50,896 bases of DNA from IMG/VR virus record IMGVR_UViG_3300017719_000013, positions 1 through 50,896 of that record; one strand, 5' to 3'. Origin of the DNA: a virus. Shown here one piece after another: positions 7,659-18,102 of the stretch (position 1 is its first letter; every line of letters starts with the position of its first letter). A program made the translations under genes and the position numbers. The notes under the pieces were generated by a model, which did no database searches, was not told the DNA's origin, and saw only the letters and a program-made list of their open reading frames with translations.

Positions 7659-10162
7659 GGTCCTGTTTCTTCCGTAGTAATAACTTTATAGTTCCCTGCG
7701 GCTATGTCAGCGGCATCAGCATATGCTAATAAGGAATACACTTCTCCGTTTACATTAATTGGAATCTTATGCGTGAACTCAGTTACTTGTCTTGCAAAAG
7801 TTTCACCATCACCGTGTTTTGGATATAATCCATCATCGTCAATATCTTCTTGATTATCATTAGCAAATATTAATTTTGGCTCTCCTTTTGCAGTACCACC
7901 ACTTGGTGTAGGATTACCAGAAGCAGTAGAGCCTGCGCCGGTTGCTGTAGCAACAAAAGAGTCACCAACTCTAGCTATCATTTTTGCTACTTTACCTGTT
8001 GACCCAGATGTTCTACCATTCTGTACCGCAATAAATATGTCACCCAGAATATAGTCTTCTCCGACTGTACCCGCAACATAGTTCCAGTCACCATCACCTA
8101 CAGAAGTGATTTCATATTTTTTCCCTAAACGAATATTCTCATATGCAGTAAGACCATAGACTTCACTCCAATCTCTATTTACCCCTAAGTCTTCTATGAT
8201 ATAACTTTCTGTCGGAACAAATACTCCCCAAGAAATTAAGTCTCTTCTGTCAATTAAAAGATTACCTGCCTGCGCTGTAGGAGATGTAGTTTTTAGAAAT
8301 GGCGCAGTCAGTGTTAAGTTTGGTGCTGTACCTGATATATTAGGTAGAAGAGCCCCATTGTATAAGAAATTAGTATGTAAATTGCCATAATTGGTTGTAT
8401 TCGATATATCTAAGTCTAGAGACTGATCTTTTACCCAGGGATTATCTTTACCACTAAAGGCTCTTTTTGCTTCGCCCGTTCCGGGGTTAGATATGTACAG
8501 ACCCTTAGGTTCTATAGATTTTGCTCTACTGCTAGAGTTTAAATTTCCACCTGTAGAAGTAGCAATAAATATTGCAGGCGCAACTGTAGCACCACTTATT
8601 TCGTTAGCACTAGATAAGTTTGATGCAGTAACCAAATCACCAACTTCATATGTTACTGGTGCAGAAGTAGTACCAGAAAGTTCATTCCATACCGCCTGAT
8701 TATCCACCGTTAGTGTGAATTCGCCAGTATAAGGTGCTTGTTTCGTTAAGTTTAATGCCGCACCACCGTCATCAGTAGATAAAGTCATTAGCTGTATTCT
8801 TTCTGCTGTAAGTCTTCTAACATAGTAAGTAGTACCACTTGTTAGAGGGGCTATTTCTGCACCAGAAGTTTTTTGATATACTACAAGATCGTTAGTCTGT
8901 AATCCATGATCTGATCCATTAGTTAGCTGTATGTATTCATTACCAATACTATCATTAACTGAACCATCAGTAAAGGTAAACACTCCGTTGGTGCCTAGAA
9001 CTGAAGTACCAAAGTCTGTAATCTTATATACCCTATCTTGCTCTAAATTAGATTGCGTCAAAGATATGCTTTCAACACCAAGAGCAAGGCTATTTGTACC
9101 AACATTTGACCATATGGCATTACCGATTTGTGTTACCTCGTACTTTTGTCCAATAACGAGATCGCCAAAAAGGGTGGGCACACCAATTTTTAATGTTCTG
9201 TTTGTAGATGACTGTGGTCTATTTGTAACTCTAACAGCACCATCAAACCTAATACCATACTGCATATTAAATCTATTATTGACATATGTCAAAATAACCT
9301 TTTTCTTTTTTATGTTTATCTGGTCTATTTGAGATTGTATGTCTGGTATACCGCCCTCTAAATAGGTTTCTTGAGTTTGTACATCATACACTTCATCTCC
9401 AAATGGGTCTGGAGATAATGTTGACAATGTATCTTCATTATCCCTTGTATTTAAAGAGACATCTAATCCAAGAGGGGTAATATGAGCATTGTTTATATTT
9501 TGTATAGTAATACTATCATTTCTAGTAATAATTAAATTAGTTACCACTCCCGCACCGCTTCCAGTATCCAAATCCCATATAGCATTAACATCAGACTTGT
9601 CTGCTAACTGAAAGGTATCTACGCCATTACTATTAACTACTTGATAATCGTAAGAATCTCCATTATTGACAGAAACAGGTGTACCTTGAGTAAAAGCAAC
9701 ACGACCCCTACGCTTGATGACTTTAATTGTCCAACCTTCAGACGGATCGCCAGAAGTTTCAAAAAAGGCTGTAAATTCGGTAACATTTATAAGTTCAAAT
9801 GCAGACCCGAATGCTCCAACTATATAATCTGCTCCACTGTTAGTGGCGATAAATACATCATTAACTTGTGGTAAGGGTCCAGTTCCATCGGTGTTTGCCT
9901 CCCATCCAACTTGAGGCCAGTCTCTACTATTACCAACATTGTTAATCTTGTAGCGTTTACCAACTTCAAAAGCACCCCAGGGAATAGACTGGCCTAACTC
10001 ATTTGGATTATTCACGAGTCTAGACCTGTGTCCAAGATTTCCAACAAACAGACGAATGTCGTCAGATATACCAACACCACCCAGGTTGTCGATTATATTT
10101 TTATCAGCTAGAAAGCTATTACTTTCTCCTAAGTTTGAGTTTGTTACAAATCCTTGAGCCAT
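7655..10162 (-). CDS. Fibre-like structural protein with several module A copies
   Basis: An 835-residue protein, last gene of the leftward structural operon. It is largely built of the recurrent module A: clear copies near residues 60-118 (GKRYKINNVG, RDW, NDVFIAT), 332-365 (GQKYEVTQIG, IWSNVG) and 676-728 (GKKYEITSVGDGDWNYV, GDIFIA), with two partial copies near 373-398 and 646-678. Residues about 410-480 hold the HGL module (DHGLQTNDLVVY, then TSGTTYYVRRL). The first 40 residues (SFLADKNIIDNLGG, SDDIRLF) resemble the N-terminus of the 943-residue protein. AGAGGA sits 8 bases before the ATG. I infer a peripheral fibre or baseplate appendage; no enzyme motif is visible. Confidence 0.75.
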   Translation of the reverse strand: MAQGFVTNSNLGESNSFLADKNIIDNLGGVGISDDIRLFVGNLGHRSRLVNNPNELGQSIPWGAFEVGKRYKINNVGNSRDWPQVGWEANTDGTGPLPQVNDVFIATNSGADYIVGAFGSAFELINVTEFTAFFETSGDPSEGWTIKVIKRRGRVAFTQGTPVSVNNGDSYDYQVVNSNGVDTFQLADKSDVNAIWDLDTGSGAGVVTNLIITRNDSITIQNINNAHITPLGLDVSLNTRDNEDTLSTLSPDPFGDEVYDVQTQETYLEGGIPDIQSQIDQINIKKKKVILTYVNNRFNMQYGIRFDGAVRVTNRPQSSTNRTLKIGVPTLFGDLVIGQKYEVTQIGNAIWSNVGTNSLALGVESISLTQSNLEQDRVYKITDFGTSVLGTNGVFTFTDGSVNDSIGNEYIQLTNGSDHGLQTNDLVVYQKTSGAEIAPLTSGTTYYVRRLTAERIQLMTLSTDDGGAALNLTKQAPYTGEFTLTVDNQAVWNELSGTTSAPVTYEVGDLVTASNLSSANEISGATVAPAIFIATSTGGNLNSSSRAKSIEPKGLYISNPGTGEAKRAFSGKDNPWVKDQSLDLDISNTTNYGNLHTNFLYNGALLPNISGTAPNLTLTAPFLKTTSPTAQAGNLLIDRRDLISWGVFVPTESYIIEDLGVNRDWSEVYGLTAYENIRLGKKYEITSVGDGDWNYVAGTVGEDYILGDIFIAVQNGRTSGSTGKVAKMIARVGDSFVATATGAGSTASGNPTPSGGTAKGEPKLIFANDNQEDIDDDGLYPKHGDGETFARQVTEFTHKIPINVNGEVYSLLAYADAADIAAGNYKVITTEETGP

Positions 10163-10186
10163 AAATTATCCTCTGTTAGGCTTCTA

Positions 10187-13100
10187 CTACAAATAGTCTT
10201 CATCAAGTGAGATAGTCCAACCATGATCTGTTGTTAGACTTCTCCATTTATTGTATGGAGACAAATCTGCTTCTGCTCCGGGGTCATCTTTTAAAGCCTG
10301 AAGACACATTCTTTTTATGGGCTGTCCTTGAGAATCGATTCCCGCATCCTGCCCCGTAAATTGGAAGTATACTCCTGTGGATTTGCTTTTCGAGCGATTT
10401 TCCCACAAATCATTTATGATTGATAGCGTATCTTCTGCCCGCAGTGCGTTGTTTCTAAAAGAAGCATATGATATTAGTGTTGCATCTGAAAGGGTGCCAG
10501 GAGTGTGACTGTCAAATTTATTATCATATGCATAGATATTTGTTATGCCTGTAATGCCACTAAGGTCTGGAAGAGGCCCAGTAAATCTGTTTCCGTACAC
10601 AAACAGGTATTGCAGTGTTTTACCAGAGCCACCTTGTCTAAGTTTTGGAAAGTCGCCATAAAAATTATTATTATACATAAAGAGATACTGGAGTCCACTT
10701 AAACCAACTATCTCGCCACCTGTACCAGTCTGTAACTCCCAAGAAGTGCCCGGAGTCGCAACACTTTTCATACTATATCTAGCAACTGTGCCTGTTCCAT
10801 AGTTAGTAGTGCTTACTTTTTGTACATATCCACCATGAGTTCTTTCCGCTTCTACTCCATTGCTATTTGCAGTAAATACTGTGTCTACAGCAGTTGACCC
10901 TCCAGACTTAACTGTACTCCATGCGGATGTACTATTACCAGTCTGTATGATTTTATATTCCACACCGCTTTGTATGTCAGCCATGTTAATTCTGTTTGCT
11001 GATGTAGTCGCTGTAAATTTTGTTCCTTTAGCAGGAGTACCAGAAACACCAAGTGCTTGCCACTGGGCTTCACTTGTGCCGTCAGGGTCTAAAATAACAT
11101 ATGTTATGCCAGCAATAAGACTATTTGCAGTCAACGGCTGATATATAAACCAGTCGTTTGATGATGGATGTGACCCATGTAGGGTGTTTGACCCCCAAGG
11201 CACTATATCATTATCTTTATTTCCTACTCCAACAAAAGATCCTTGCTTCCACCCCATGTCTATCATTTCTTCTTTACATAAATCATACTCGAAAGAACCA
11301 CCACCACTTTCAGCAAAAATACTATTCCTTTGGGTGGTTGAAAAATCCATAGCAGAGAATTTGTACGCCTCACCGGGTTTCATAGCAAACATTGGTACGG
11401 TCATTGTTCTCATATTCGATATAGTTGCCTGCCTACCACTGGCAATGCCACCAATATTTGGAAAAGTTCCAAAAATCTGACTGTAAGTTATGTATACTGG
11501 TCGCCAGCTAGTGCCGTTCATATCTTCAACACCTAAACTCCTATCGGCATGAATAAATTTAGTGGCAGTATACCTGTGACTGCTGAAATAGAATGTATTT
11601 ATTCTGTTTTTAACAGTTTGTAATATTTGTCCAGTTTTATCAGATCCAGATGCGCCCTCCAGTCCAAACAAATCATGCTCAATCCCATATGGTGAAAGGG
11701 CTAAATAATCATCTAGATTACTATAAGTACTTTCATATAACTCAAGTTTACTAATTCTGGGCGACCCACTAAAAGTATTGTCGTTTAATGAAAACTGCAA
11801 ACCCTTGTTTTGCCCAAAAATCACAGTGGACATATCGGGTTTGTTTCTAAATACAGCACTTACATTACCAAATATTCTTCTACTAGTAGTACCGCAAGAC
11901 TTAATTTCAAGTTTTAATAAATTAGGTAACGGGGTCAATTTACTGCTGTCTAGAGTTCTGCTTACCAAAGGAAATGTATCCAAAGGGTCAGTATCATAAA
12001 GAGTAAGGCTTGTTAGCGTGTTATCCCATTTACTATAATCCAAGAATGTCAGTTGCGTGTTAGAACTTACATATGTTTTTAATTTATCTGTCGCTAAGTA
12101 GTGTTCACGATCTTCATTGCTCTTAGCTATTGTATCTGTGGTCGAATCATCATAAAATCTATACTCACTAGTACCTACTAACGAAGGACAAGTTCTAACA
12201 CTAAATGAAGTCATTCTCTTACTATCAGCTACAGACGTTGGTATATATCTAAGTGTATAATTATTACTTTGAGGCCAGGATACAAGGCCCACTTGCGTAT
12301 TATACTTGATGTCGCCAGCACCATCATTTGCTGAGATATCCCAGACAACAAAACTATGAAAGGTCCCCGTTCCGGTGCTACTATAGCTACTTATAACCTG
12401 ATTCTGAATAGTTTGTAGTGTAAAAGTGTTTTCAGTCACACTAGCAACTTTATATATCGTTTCATCTACAAGGCCTCCAATTGCAGTACCTAGTGTCCCT
12501 TCAATTGTAGTTGCATCTCCATCATCATCACCAACTCTAACATCATAACGAACATAATCTCCTGATTTCAATCCATGTTCAGTAAAAGTAAACACCCCAG
12601 TACCTGCATTAAGCGCAGTCTGTGGATTGAAATTAATCCTGAGAGTTGCCGAAGCGAATGTAGCGCCATCATCACCAAGTCTTAGCTGTGGGTATCTTGA
12701 ATTGGTGTTATATGCACCTAGTAATGGTGTTTCCAATACTGGAAGATGCGTTAAGTCTAAATCTGTTGCATCCCCCTCAAAGGAGTTTCTGAAATCAAAG
12801 TATTTTACGCTTGATGGAAGTCTGTCCATATTGGCTTGAATTGATCCATCAAAAAAACTACCATCTCCGTTTAAGTTATTTTCATTAGCATGATTTGCAG
12901 AATTGAAAAAATTCTGAAATTGCATATTTACTCGTTCTACCCTGCGAGCATATGTCTTAAGGTCGGGCATAAATTCTAAATTATCGCTATATAAAGTAAG
13001 ATATCTCAGGTTATCAAAGCTAGTCTTAGGGAATGCATCTATACCGTTGCGATACGAATACATAGATGTAATATTAGCAGGGTTATAGAAAAATTTAGTT

Positions 13101-13906
13101 TTAATCTCTTCTGCCACAACACTAGCAGTGCCTGGGCTATAAATATTGTATGAACTTTGTGGTGTTCTTTCATATGGTTCACCTATTTCTTCACCAGTTT
13201 CCAAATCTTCTCTGACAACAGTAAGAGGTATGTTTCTTCCATCAGCACCTTCCAACAGCGGAGTTTTGAAATAAAAAGTTATTCTTGGGTCTGGTTTACT
13301 CATAACCATTTCAAAGGGTATTCCACGCATAACCGGGAATGAAACTAATTTCCCATTTATGTTAATTTTGATTATGTGTGTCGCAACTTCTGATCTAAAT
13401 CTTTTTCTATCTGGAGCCTTAGTTAATGATAAGTCTGTAATAGAGAGATACTTTCCTTTAACGTGAACATCAGAGTTGTAAATTATAAACTGATCTGGTG
13501 CTTCTGGAGGGCCAAACGGCGACCAAGAAGACACCCTTGATGTAGATATGTCCGCACCCTTTGAGCCCCAAGAAGCATCACTAAAGTCTATATAATTAAA
13601 TTTTATAGTTCCGCAAACTAGCTTGTTATCTATTTCATAATTAAAAACTTGGTCAGTATCTGCTCTCTTTATTCTGGCTGAGTCCAACCCCGCAACAGAG
13701 GCAGCATTTTGCATAGAAGCCATCAAATTTCTTTGATCATCGACAAGACCAGATAAGGTATGAATTTCATCACGAGTTATTACTGCGCTTAAATTTCTTA
13801 TCAAATCTAAATTGTCTATTCTCAAACCAAGATTGGCTAAAGCAACATCAGAATTGGAGATGTCGCTCAAACTCTTAGCTACATTGAGTCCTCTATAAAT
13901 TGTCAT
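10187..13906 (-). CDS. Tail fibre-like protein with leucine-rich repeats
   Basis: A 1239-residue structural protein. The N-terminus (GLNVAKSLSDISNSDVALAN) resembles that of the 943-residue protein on the opposite strand. Scattered leucine-rich-repeat units are visible: NLRYLTLYSDNLEFMPDL near 299, units around 560-680, and a clear C-terminal set at about 1069-1160 (LQYLFMYNNNFYGDFPKL, LQYLFVYGNRFTGPLPDL, ITNIYAYDNKF), where the NxFxGxxP pattern is that of ligand-binding leucine-rich-repeat proteins. It also holds the HGL module near 430-500 and two module A copies (about 926-971 and 975-1030). Its ATG overlaps the preceding stop (TAATG) with GGGAA upstream. A receptor-binding role is inferred. 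Confidence 0.75.
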   Translation of the reverse strand: MTIYRGLNVAKSLSDISNSDVALANLGLRIDNLDLIRNLSAVITRDEIHTLSGLVDDQRNLMASMQNAASVAGLDSARIKRADTDQVFNYEIDNKLVCGTIKFNYIDFSDASWGSKGADISTSRVSSWSPFGPPEAPDQFIIYNSDVHVKGKYLSITDLSLTKAPDRKRFRSEVATHIIKININGKLVSFPVMRGIPFEMVMSKPDPRITFYFKTPLLEGADGRNIPLTVVREDLETGEEIGEPYERTPQSSYNIYSPGTASVVAEEIKTKFFYNPANITSMYSYRNGIDAFPKTSFDNLRYLTLYSDNLEFMPDLKTYARRVERVNMQFQNFFNSANHANENNLNGDGSFFDGSIQANMDRLPSSVKYFDFRNSFEGDATDLDLTHLPVLETPLLGAYNTNSRYPQLRLGDDGATFASATLRINFNPQTALNAGTGVFTFTEHGLKSGDYVRYDVRVGDDDGDATTIEGTLGTAIGGLVDETIYKVASVTENTFTLQTIQNQVISSYSSTGTGTFHSFVVWDISANDGAGDIKYNTQVGLVSWPQSNNYTLRYIPTSVADSKRMTSFSVRTCPSLVGTSEYRFYDDSTTDTIAKSNEDREHYLATDKLKTYVSSNTQLTFLDYSKWDNTLTSLTLYDTDPLDTFPLVSRTLDSSKLTPLPNLLKLEIKSCGTTSRRIFGNVSAVFRNKPDMSTVIFGQNKGLQFSLNDNTFSGSPRISKLELYESTYSNLDDYLALSPYGIEHDLFGLEGASGSDKTGQILQTVKNRINTFYFSSHRYTATKFIHADRSLGVEDMNGTSWRPVYITYSQIFGTFPNIGGIASGRQATISNMRTMTVPMFAMKPGEAYKFSAMDFSTTQRNSIFAESGGGSFEYDLCKEEMIDMGWKQGSFVGVGNKDNDIVPWGSNTLHGSHPSSNDWFIYQPLTANSLIAGITYVILDPDGTSEAQWQALGVSGTPAKGTKFTATTSANRINMADIQSGVEYKIIQTGNSTSAWSTVKSGGSTAVDTVFTANSNGVEAERTHGGYVQKVSTTNYGTGTVARYSMKSVATPGTSWELQTGTGGEIVGLSGLQYLFMYNNNFYGDFPKLRQGGSGKTLQYLFVYGNRFTGPLPDLSGITGITNIYAYDNKFDSHTPGTLSDATLISYASFRNNALRAEDTLSIINDLWENRSKSKSTGVYFQFTGQDAGIDSQGQPIKRMCLQALKDDPGAEADLSPYNKWRSLTTDHGWTISLDEDYL
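10430..10702 (-). repeat. Leucine-rich repeats in fibre C-terminus
   Basis: This segment encodes at least three consecutive units of the form LxxLxxYxNxFxGxxP, followed by a degenerate unit (ISYASFRNNALRAED) and a cap. The repeats are protein-level; the DNA copies have diverged. Confidence 0.65.
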
Positions 13907-16900
13907 TATTGTTCCCTATTCGTCACAGATAGTTCTAGATTGCCCGCTTGTCCATCCAAAGATGTCGCAGTTATATATACCGCTCTATTATTTAGTGAAC
14001 CTCTAGTAATGCTTTTTCTATCTCTCGAAAAAATATTATCCAATCCTATACTTAAAGTTTCATTTTGACCAACATATGCAGAGTATAAAACATTCCCGGG
14101 TCTCAAAGAATTTGAAAGCTGAGTAGACTTGTCGTATCTTGACGCAGATAATCTATCATTAGAATTAAATGACGAAGGAGAAGATGTCGGTGGAACATTA
14201 TATGAGTGTGGCTGCCCTAGATGAGTACCAGTATTAGAATTATTTACAGTTATATTATGACCCGTATGAGTCTCTAGAGCAAAATCTGGAGTATGTGTTC
14301 TGATATCACCCATCTCTAATATTTCCTCGATCACAATACCATTTATCTTAGCATAGTCCCCCAAAGCAAACACTGGATATAGTGGTTGCGTATTGAAAGA
14401 AACTGCCTTTATAGATGAAAATGATTTATGTTCGTTTTGTCTATTACCAAACTCGTCTATTGAAAATGCCTTCCAGTCATCTTTTAGCGTAAGAGTTTTA
14501 GTCTGTAAAATTCTATCATCTTCAGATGCAGAAGCAAGTTCGGTTAGTAGTGAAGCGTCATACTCTACATATATAAATGAGCCAATCTCTTCTCTTACAG
14601 TATCTTGAATGAAGTCGCTAACAAACTTCACTCCAGTTCCACCAAAATTTCTTCCTAATTCAGATTGATTTGGAATTATTCCCTGTGGTGGAGAAAATGC
14701 TGGCGGGAAGTTTATTTGAATTCTTGATGCGCCTTCAAAGAAAACGCTTTCAGGCTCTACAGAATGATATCGAAAATCATTAACAGTAACTTTACCGACA
14801 ATAGTACATATGTTACCCCTGTCTAATCCATCTATTTTATTCTCTACGTTTCTATCTAGTCTAGGGTCAATTTCGAATCGATTTCCATAGAGTGGATCAT
14901 ACTCTCCGTATTCATAGTCATTTCTATGATCAAATTTAACATCAGAATGAGAAAATTCCACATAAGGAAACTCTGTAGAATCAAACTCTTTGTACTCTAG
15001 ACCATCGTCTCCTGTAAACTCAAACTTTAATTCTGGATCACTATCTGATCTCTGAGCAGTTTCTTTAGGTTCATATGGAGTTATTCCTATACCAAACTCT
15101 GCCCAGTGTTGATAATCATATGGATGTGGAGTTGAACCATCTTCAATGGGGTCTATGCTTGTTGGATTCAAGAAATGTATCTTAAAGTTATCCGTAAATA
15201 TTGGAGTTTTAGATGCGACTATTGCTCTGTTATTACTCAAGTGTGCGTCAAACACTAAGCCTGGGTCTTCGACAGATATTATACTACCAGTTCTTTTTTT
15301 AGAGTTAGTTGCGGTTGCCTCAACTCGTTCGTAGGGATCTTGATTAAAATTATCTCTTCCCCTTTTGTTAATCGTACCAGTTTGATCTGCAATATATGTT
15401 CCATAAACTCCATCTGCTATCACATGAGACCCAACTTCATCTAGGTTTATCTGGTGAGATACAGTTGCAGTATCGATATATGTTGATGTGGTTTCTGTGC
15501 CATTTTCAATAGCTTTATCTAGTATAACTTGTACCGCTCCTGTGCTACTAAACGATGAAGTTCCTACTGCATTTACAAAACTTTTAGCATAGCAAGTGTC
15601 GTTCACACCATCTATAGCTATAGCGTCTCCAACTTGAACACCATCAAATGTGTGTTGATAGTTACCATCGGTAGTGTCTATTGTTATAGTTGATGACTGA
15701 TTCGCATAACTTACCTTAAATTGAGGTCCTATTAATATTCTATTGCCATTGCCCTGTCTAGTAAAGACTGTAGAGTTATCTTCGAGATTTAAACCAACAA
15801 CAGAGATTCTACTTGGGGGAGTACCACTACTATACTTAAAAGTTAACTTTCTACTTTTAGGGTGTCTGCCATTCATATGTAAAGATGCTGAATAATTAAA
15901 ATGAACTCCCTGTGGAGAACCCTTGATTTCTTCGAAATCAATTCTAGTGGCTTTATTAGAAGATACTGTTAGCGTAGTTGGGTAAATCTTCTTAAAATTA
16001 ACTCTAGGAATACCGTCACTATTAAGTATTTTTTCTTTTGGCATTATTCCAAGTATAGGAGTTCTAGTAGTAAATGTTTTAGTATCAACATTTTCTGAAG
16101 ACAATCTTATTGTGCCTTCATCACCACCGTCTACATACACCGATGATCCATACTTGTAAAGATATATCGGTGATCGAATTTCTTTAGTATTAGAAGTGGC
16201 AAGCAAATACTTCATTCTGAAATCTGGATTTTCGAGAACAGGCTCTCCAAGAGCATTCTCAATGACAAATGTATGCATAAGAACCCATCTAGCATCACCA
16301 TTACCCACAGGAACATATGCATAAAACTTAGCACCAATGGCTCCGTACCACGAGAACTCGATTTTATACATTGTAACATCTTCGAAAGATAGTGTGTAAC
16401 CAGAAAGACCACCGCCCTGAAGAGCATCGCCATTAAACTGCTCTCTTAGTATTCTTGTTTGGTATAGTTTTCCGGCATTTGGATCATTTTGATTAATATC
16501 GTTTCTTACGCCCGGAAGAGAAACTAAAGTTTGATTAGTTCTAGGTATACCTTCTCTTTCAAACCAAGTATCGGGAAGTTCTACTGAACTTCTTCTTATA
16601 ATACTTAATGATTCGCCTTTAAGTTGAAACATATATTCATCAGTATCATTAGAGCATCCCCACTCAGCAACAGTGGAAGATGTTGGTGCGCCATCAGATT
16701 GCATTCTAACACCAAAAGTAAATCCGCTTACACGCCCAGGTTGATATCTAAAAGTTCTTTTACTTAACAGTATCCCATGATAAGGCGCAGTATTAGAATC
16801 TCCAGGTAGAGCCCTATCATCACGAATCATATTTTGAATCAGCGTGTATTCGAAGAATGCTTTATAGCCTTCATCTCTTATTCGATCCTCTCTGTCTGTC

Positions 16901-18099
16901 CCTTGTCTTGCTATTAAGTTAAGGTCGTTTATTGGTGGATATTGGTCAGTACCACCCCTTATTTTATCATAAAATGCTGTCCATCTTTCGATTGCATCAT
17001 AGGAATCTTGTTCATTAGAAAGATAGTCTACATCGAAAAAACTACCAAAGTTGCTAAAGTCTAATGTACTAATAGACCCGCCTGCCGGAAAACTATATGC
17101 CGGCTCATCGATAGTACCAAATGGTTGTTCAGATGGATCAACAATTTGAACGAATCTTGGTGCTAAGAAATTTTTCTCTGCAAACTGATAATGTCCATCC
17201 TTATACCAGAAATCATAAAGATATCTACCTAGAGCAATAAAATTCATATATAGTTTAAATCTAGGTGTAGCAGTGCCTAGTTTTTTATATCTTGTTCCGT
17301 ATGGAAAAGTGTACTGCGTAGGAAAAGCCTTCAAGTACAGTGCTTGTTCATCTGACCCCTCGTTAAACGAAATATTTGAACGTCTCCCATGAACAGGGTG
17401 ATCTTTTCTATACCATTCTGGGGGATTGTCAGCATGACCTTGCCTTAAATCAGATGCATCCCAGTTGTCAACATCAAGTCCATAGGTTGCCACATCAGAA
17501 AAAAGACTTAACTGCTCCTCTGCACGAGGAACACCCAAAAGAGACGAACTAACTTCAGAAGTTTCTTTAAATTGTTCAACTATCTTTACTGATCCACCAC
17601 CACCAGGTTTATTTTTATTGTTAACCTGAATCGACAATGCGTTATCGGATACTGTAAGACTACTTAAAGCGGCACTTTCTTCTGTTACAAGTGGATTGTT
17701 GGCATCATCAAATAGTAATGTGCCGTCAATATCTACTAGCTGTTGGAATACCTTTGTGACTGGAGCAGGTACTTTATCGAAACCAATTTTTATATCTCTA
17801 CCTAGAGAATTTTGAGTAGTAGTTATTTTTTGTACATTTATAGTACTAAGATTGGTGGTGCTACCAACCCCTTCCAGTCTAAAAGATATGGGAGTACTGA
17901 TTGGATTATCTGGATCGGTTGAATCAACATTATAGACGATTCTATCTGCTTTGTAGTCGCCATCGACTAGAGTTCCAGTAACATCTGAAACTCTAAATTT
18001 ATCATTGAGTTCTACTTTATAGCCAGGTGCGGTTACTACATCCGCCGAAACCCCTGTTATTGTAGAAGTAATCTCTTCGTAAAATACTTTTGCTGACAT
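13906..18099 (-). CDS. Giant structural protein, paralog of the upstream gene
   Basis: A 1397-residue virion protein that shares blocks in the same order with the 1559-residue protein just upstream: SSLLGVPRAEEQLSLFSDV (about 178-196), RTFRYQPGRVSGFTFGVR (about 447) and KIEFSWYGAIGAKFYAYVPV (about 577), followed by a KYGSSVYVDGGDEGTIRL strand. Such proteins occur in marine T4-like phages as large virion proteins of unknown role; I recall this rather than having searched. It has no module A copy I can see. Its ATG lies 3 bases after the preceding stop with GGAAGAG upstream, and its own stop overlaps the next start (TAATG). A peripheral baseplate or fibre component is most likely. Confidence 0.75.
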   Translation of the reverse strand: MSAKVFYEEITSTITGVSADVVTAPGYKVELNDKFRVSDVTGTLVDGDYKADRIVYNVDSTDPDNPISTPISFRLEGVGSTTNLSTINVQKITTTQNSLGRDIKIGFDKVPAPVTKVFQQLVDIDGTLLFDDANNPLVTEESAALSSLTVSDNALSIQVNNKNKPGGGGSVKIVEQFKETSEVSSSLLGVPRAEEQLSLFSDVATYGLDVDNWDASDLRQGHADNPPEWYRKDHPVHGRRSNISFNEGSDEQALYLKAFPTQYTFPYGTRYKKLGTATPRFKLYMNFIALGRYLYDFWYKDGHYQFAEKNFLAPRFVQIVDPSEQPFGTIDEPAYSFPAGGSISTLDFSNFGSFFDVDYLSNEQDSYDAIERWTAFYDKIRGGTDQYPPINDLNLIARQGTDREDRIRDEGYKAFFEYTLIQNMIRDDRALPGDSNTAPYHGILLSKRTFRYQPGRVSGFTFGVRMQSDGAPTSSTVAEWGCSNDTDEYMFQLKGESLSIIRRSSVELPDTWFEREGIPRTNQTLVSLPGVRNDINQNDPNAGKLYQTRILREQFNGDALQGGGLSGYTLSFEDVTMYKIEFSWYGAIGAKFYAYVPVGNGDARWVLMHTFVIENALGEPVLENPDFRMKYLLATSNTKEIRSPIYLYKYGSSVYVDGGDEGTIRLSSENVDTKTFTTRTPILGIMPKEKILNSDGIPRVNFKKIYPTTLTVSSNKATRIDFEEIKGSPQGVHFNYSASLHMNGRHPKSRKLTFKYSSGTPPSRISVVGLNLEDNSTVFTRQGNGNRILIGPQFKVSYANQSSTITIDTTDGNYQHTFDGVQVGDAIAIDGVNDTCYAKSFVNAVGTSSFSSTGAVQVILDKAIENGTETTSTYIDTATVSHQINLDEVGSHVIADGVYGTYIADQTGTINKRGRDNFNQDPYERVEATATNSKKRTGSIISVEDPGLVFDAHLSNNRAIVASKTPIFTDNFKIHFLNPTSIDPIEDGSTPHPYDYQHWAEFGIGITPYEPKETAQRSDSDPELKFEFTGDDGLEYKEFDSTEFPYVEFSHSDVKFDHRNDYEYGEYDPLYGNRFEIDPRLDRNVENKIDGLDRGNICTIVGKVTVNDFRYHSVEPESVFFEGASRIQINFPPAFSPPQGIIPNQSELGRNFGGTGVKFVSDFIQDTVREEIGSFIYVEYDASLLTELASASEDDRILQTKTLTLKDDWKAFSIDEFGNRQNEHKSFSSIKAVSFNTQPLYPVFALGDYAKINGIVIEEILEMGDIRTHTPDFALETHTGHNITVNNSNTGTHLGQPHSYNVPPTSSPSSFNSNDRLSASRYDKSTQLSNSLRPGNVLYSAYVGQNETLSIGLDNIFSRDRKSITRGSLNNRAVYITATSLDGQAGNLELSVTNREQ

Positions 18100-18102
18100 A
18101 AA

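Noticed and set aside
8931-9332. 133-residue rightward frame
   Set aside because: It is the shadow of the 835-residue gene on the other strand, with no recognisable product.
13138-13145. Rightward TATAAATA inside the leucine-rich-repeat gene
   Set aside because: It is antisense and within coding sequence with no rightward gene after it; such boxes are expected by chance in AT-rich DNA.
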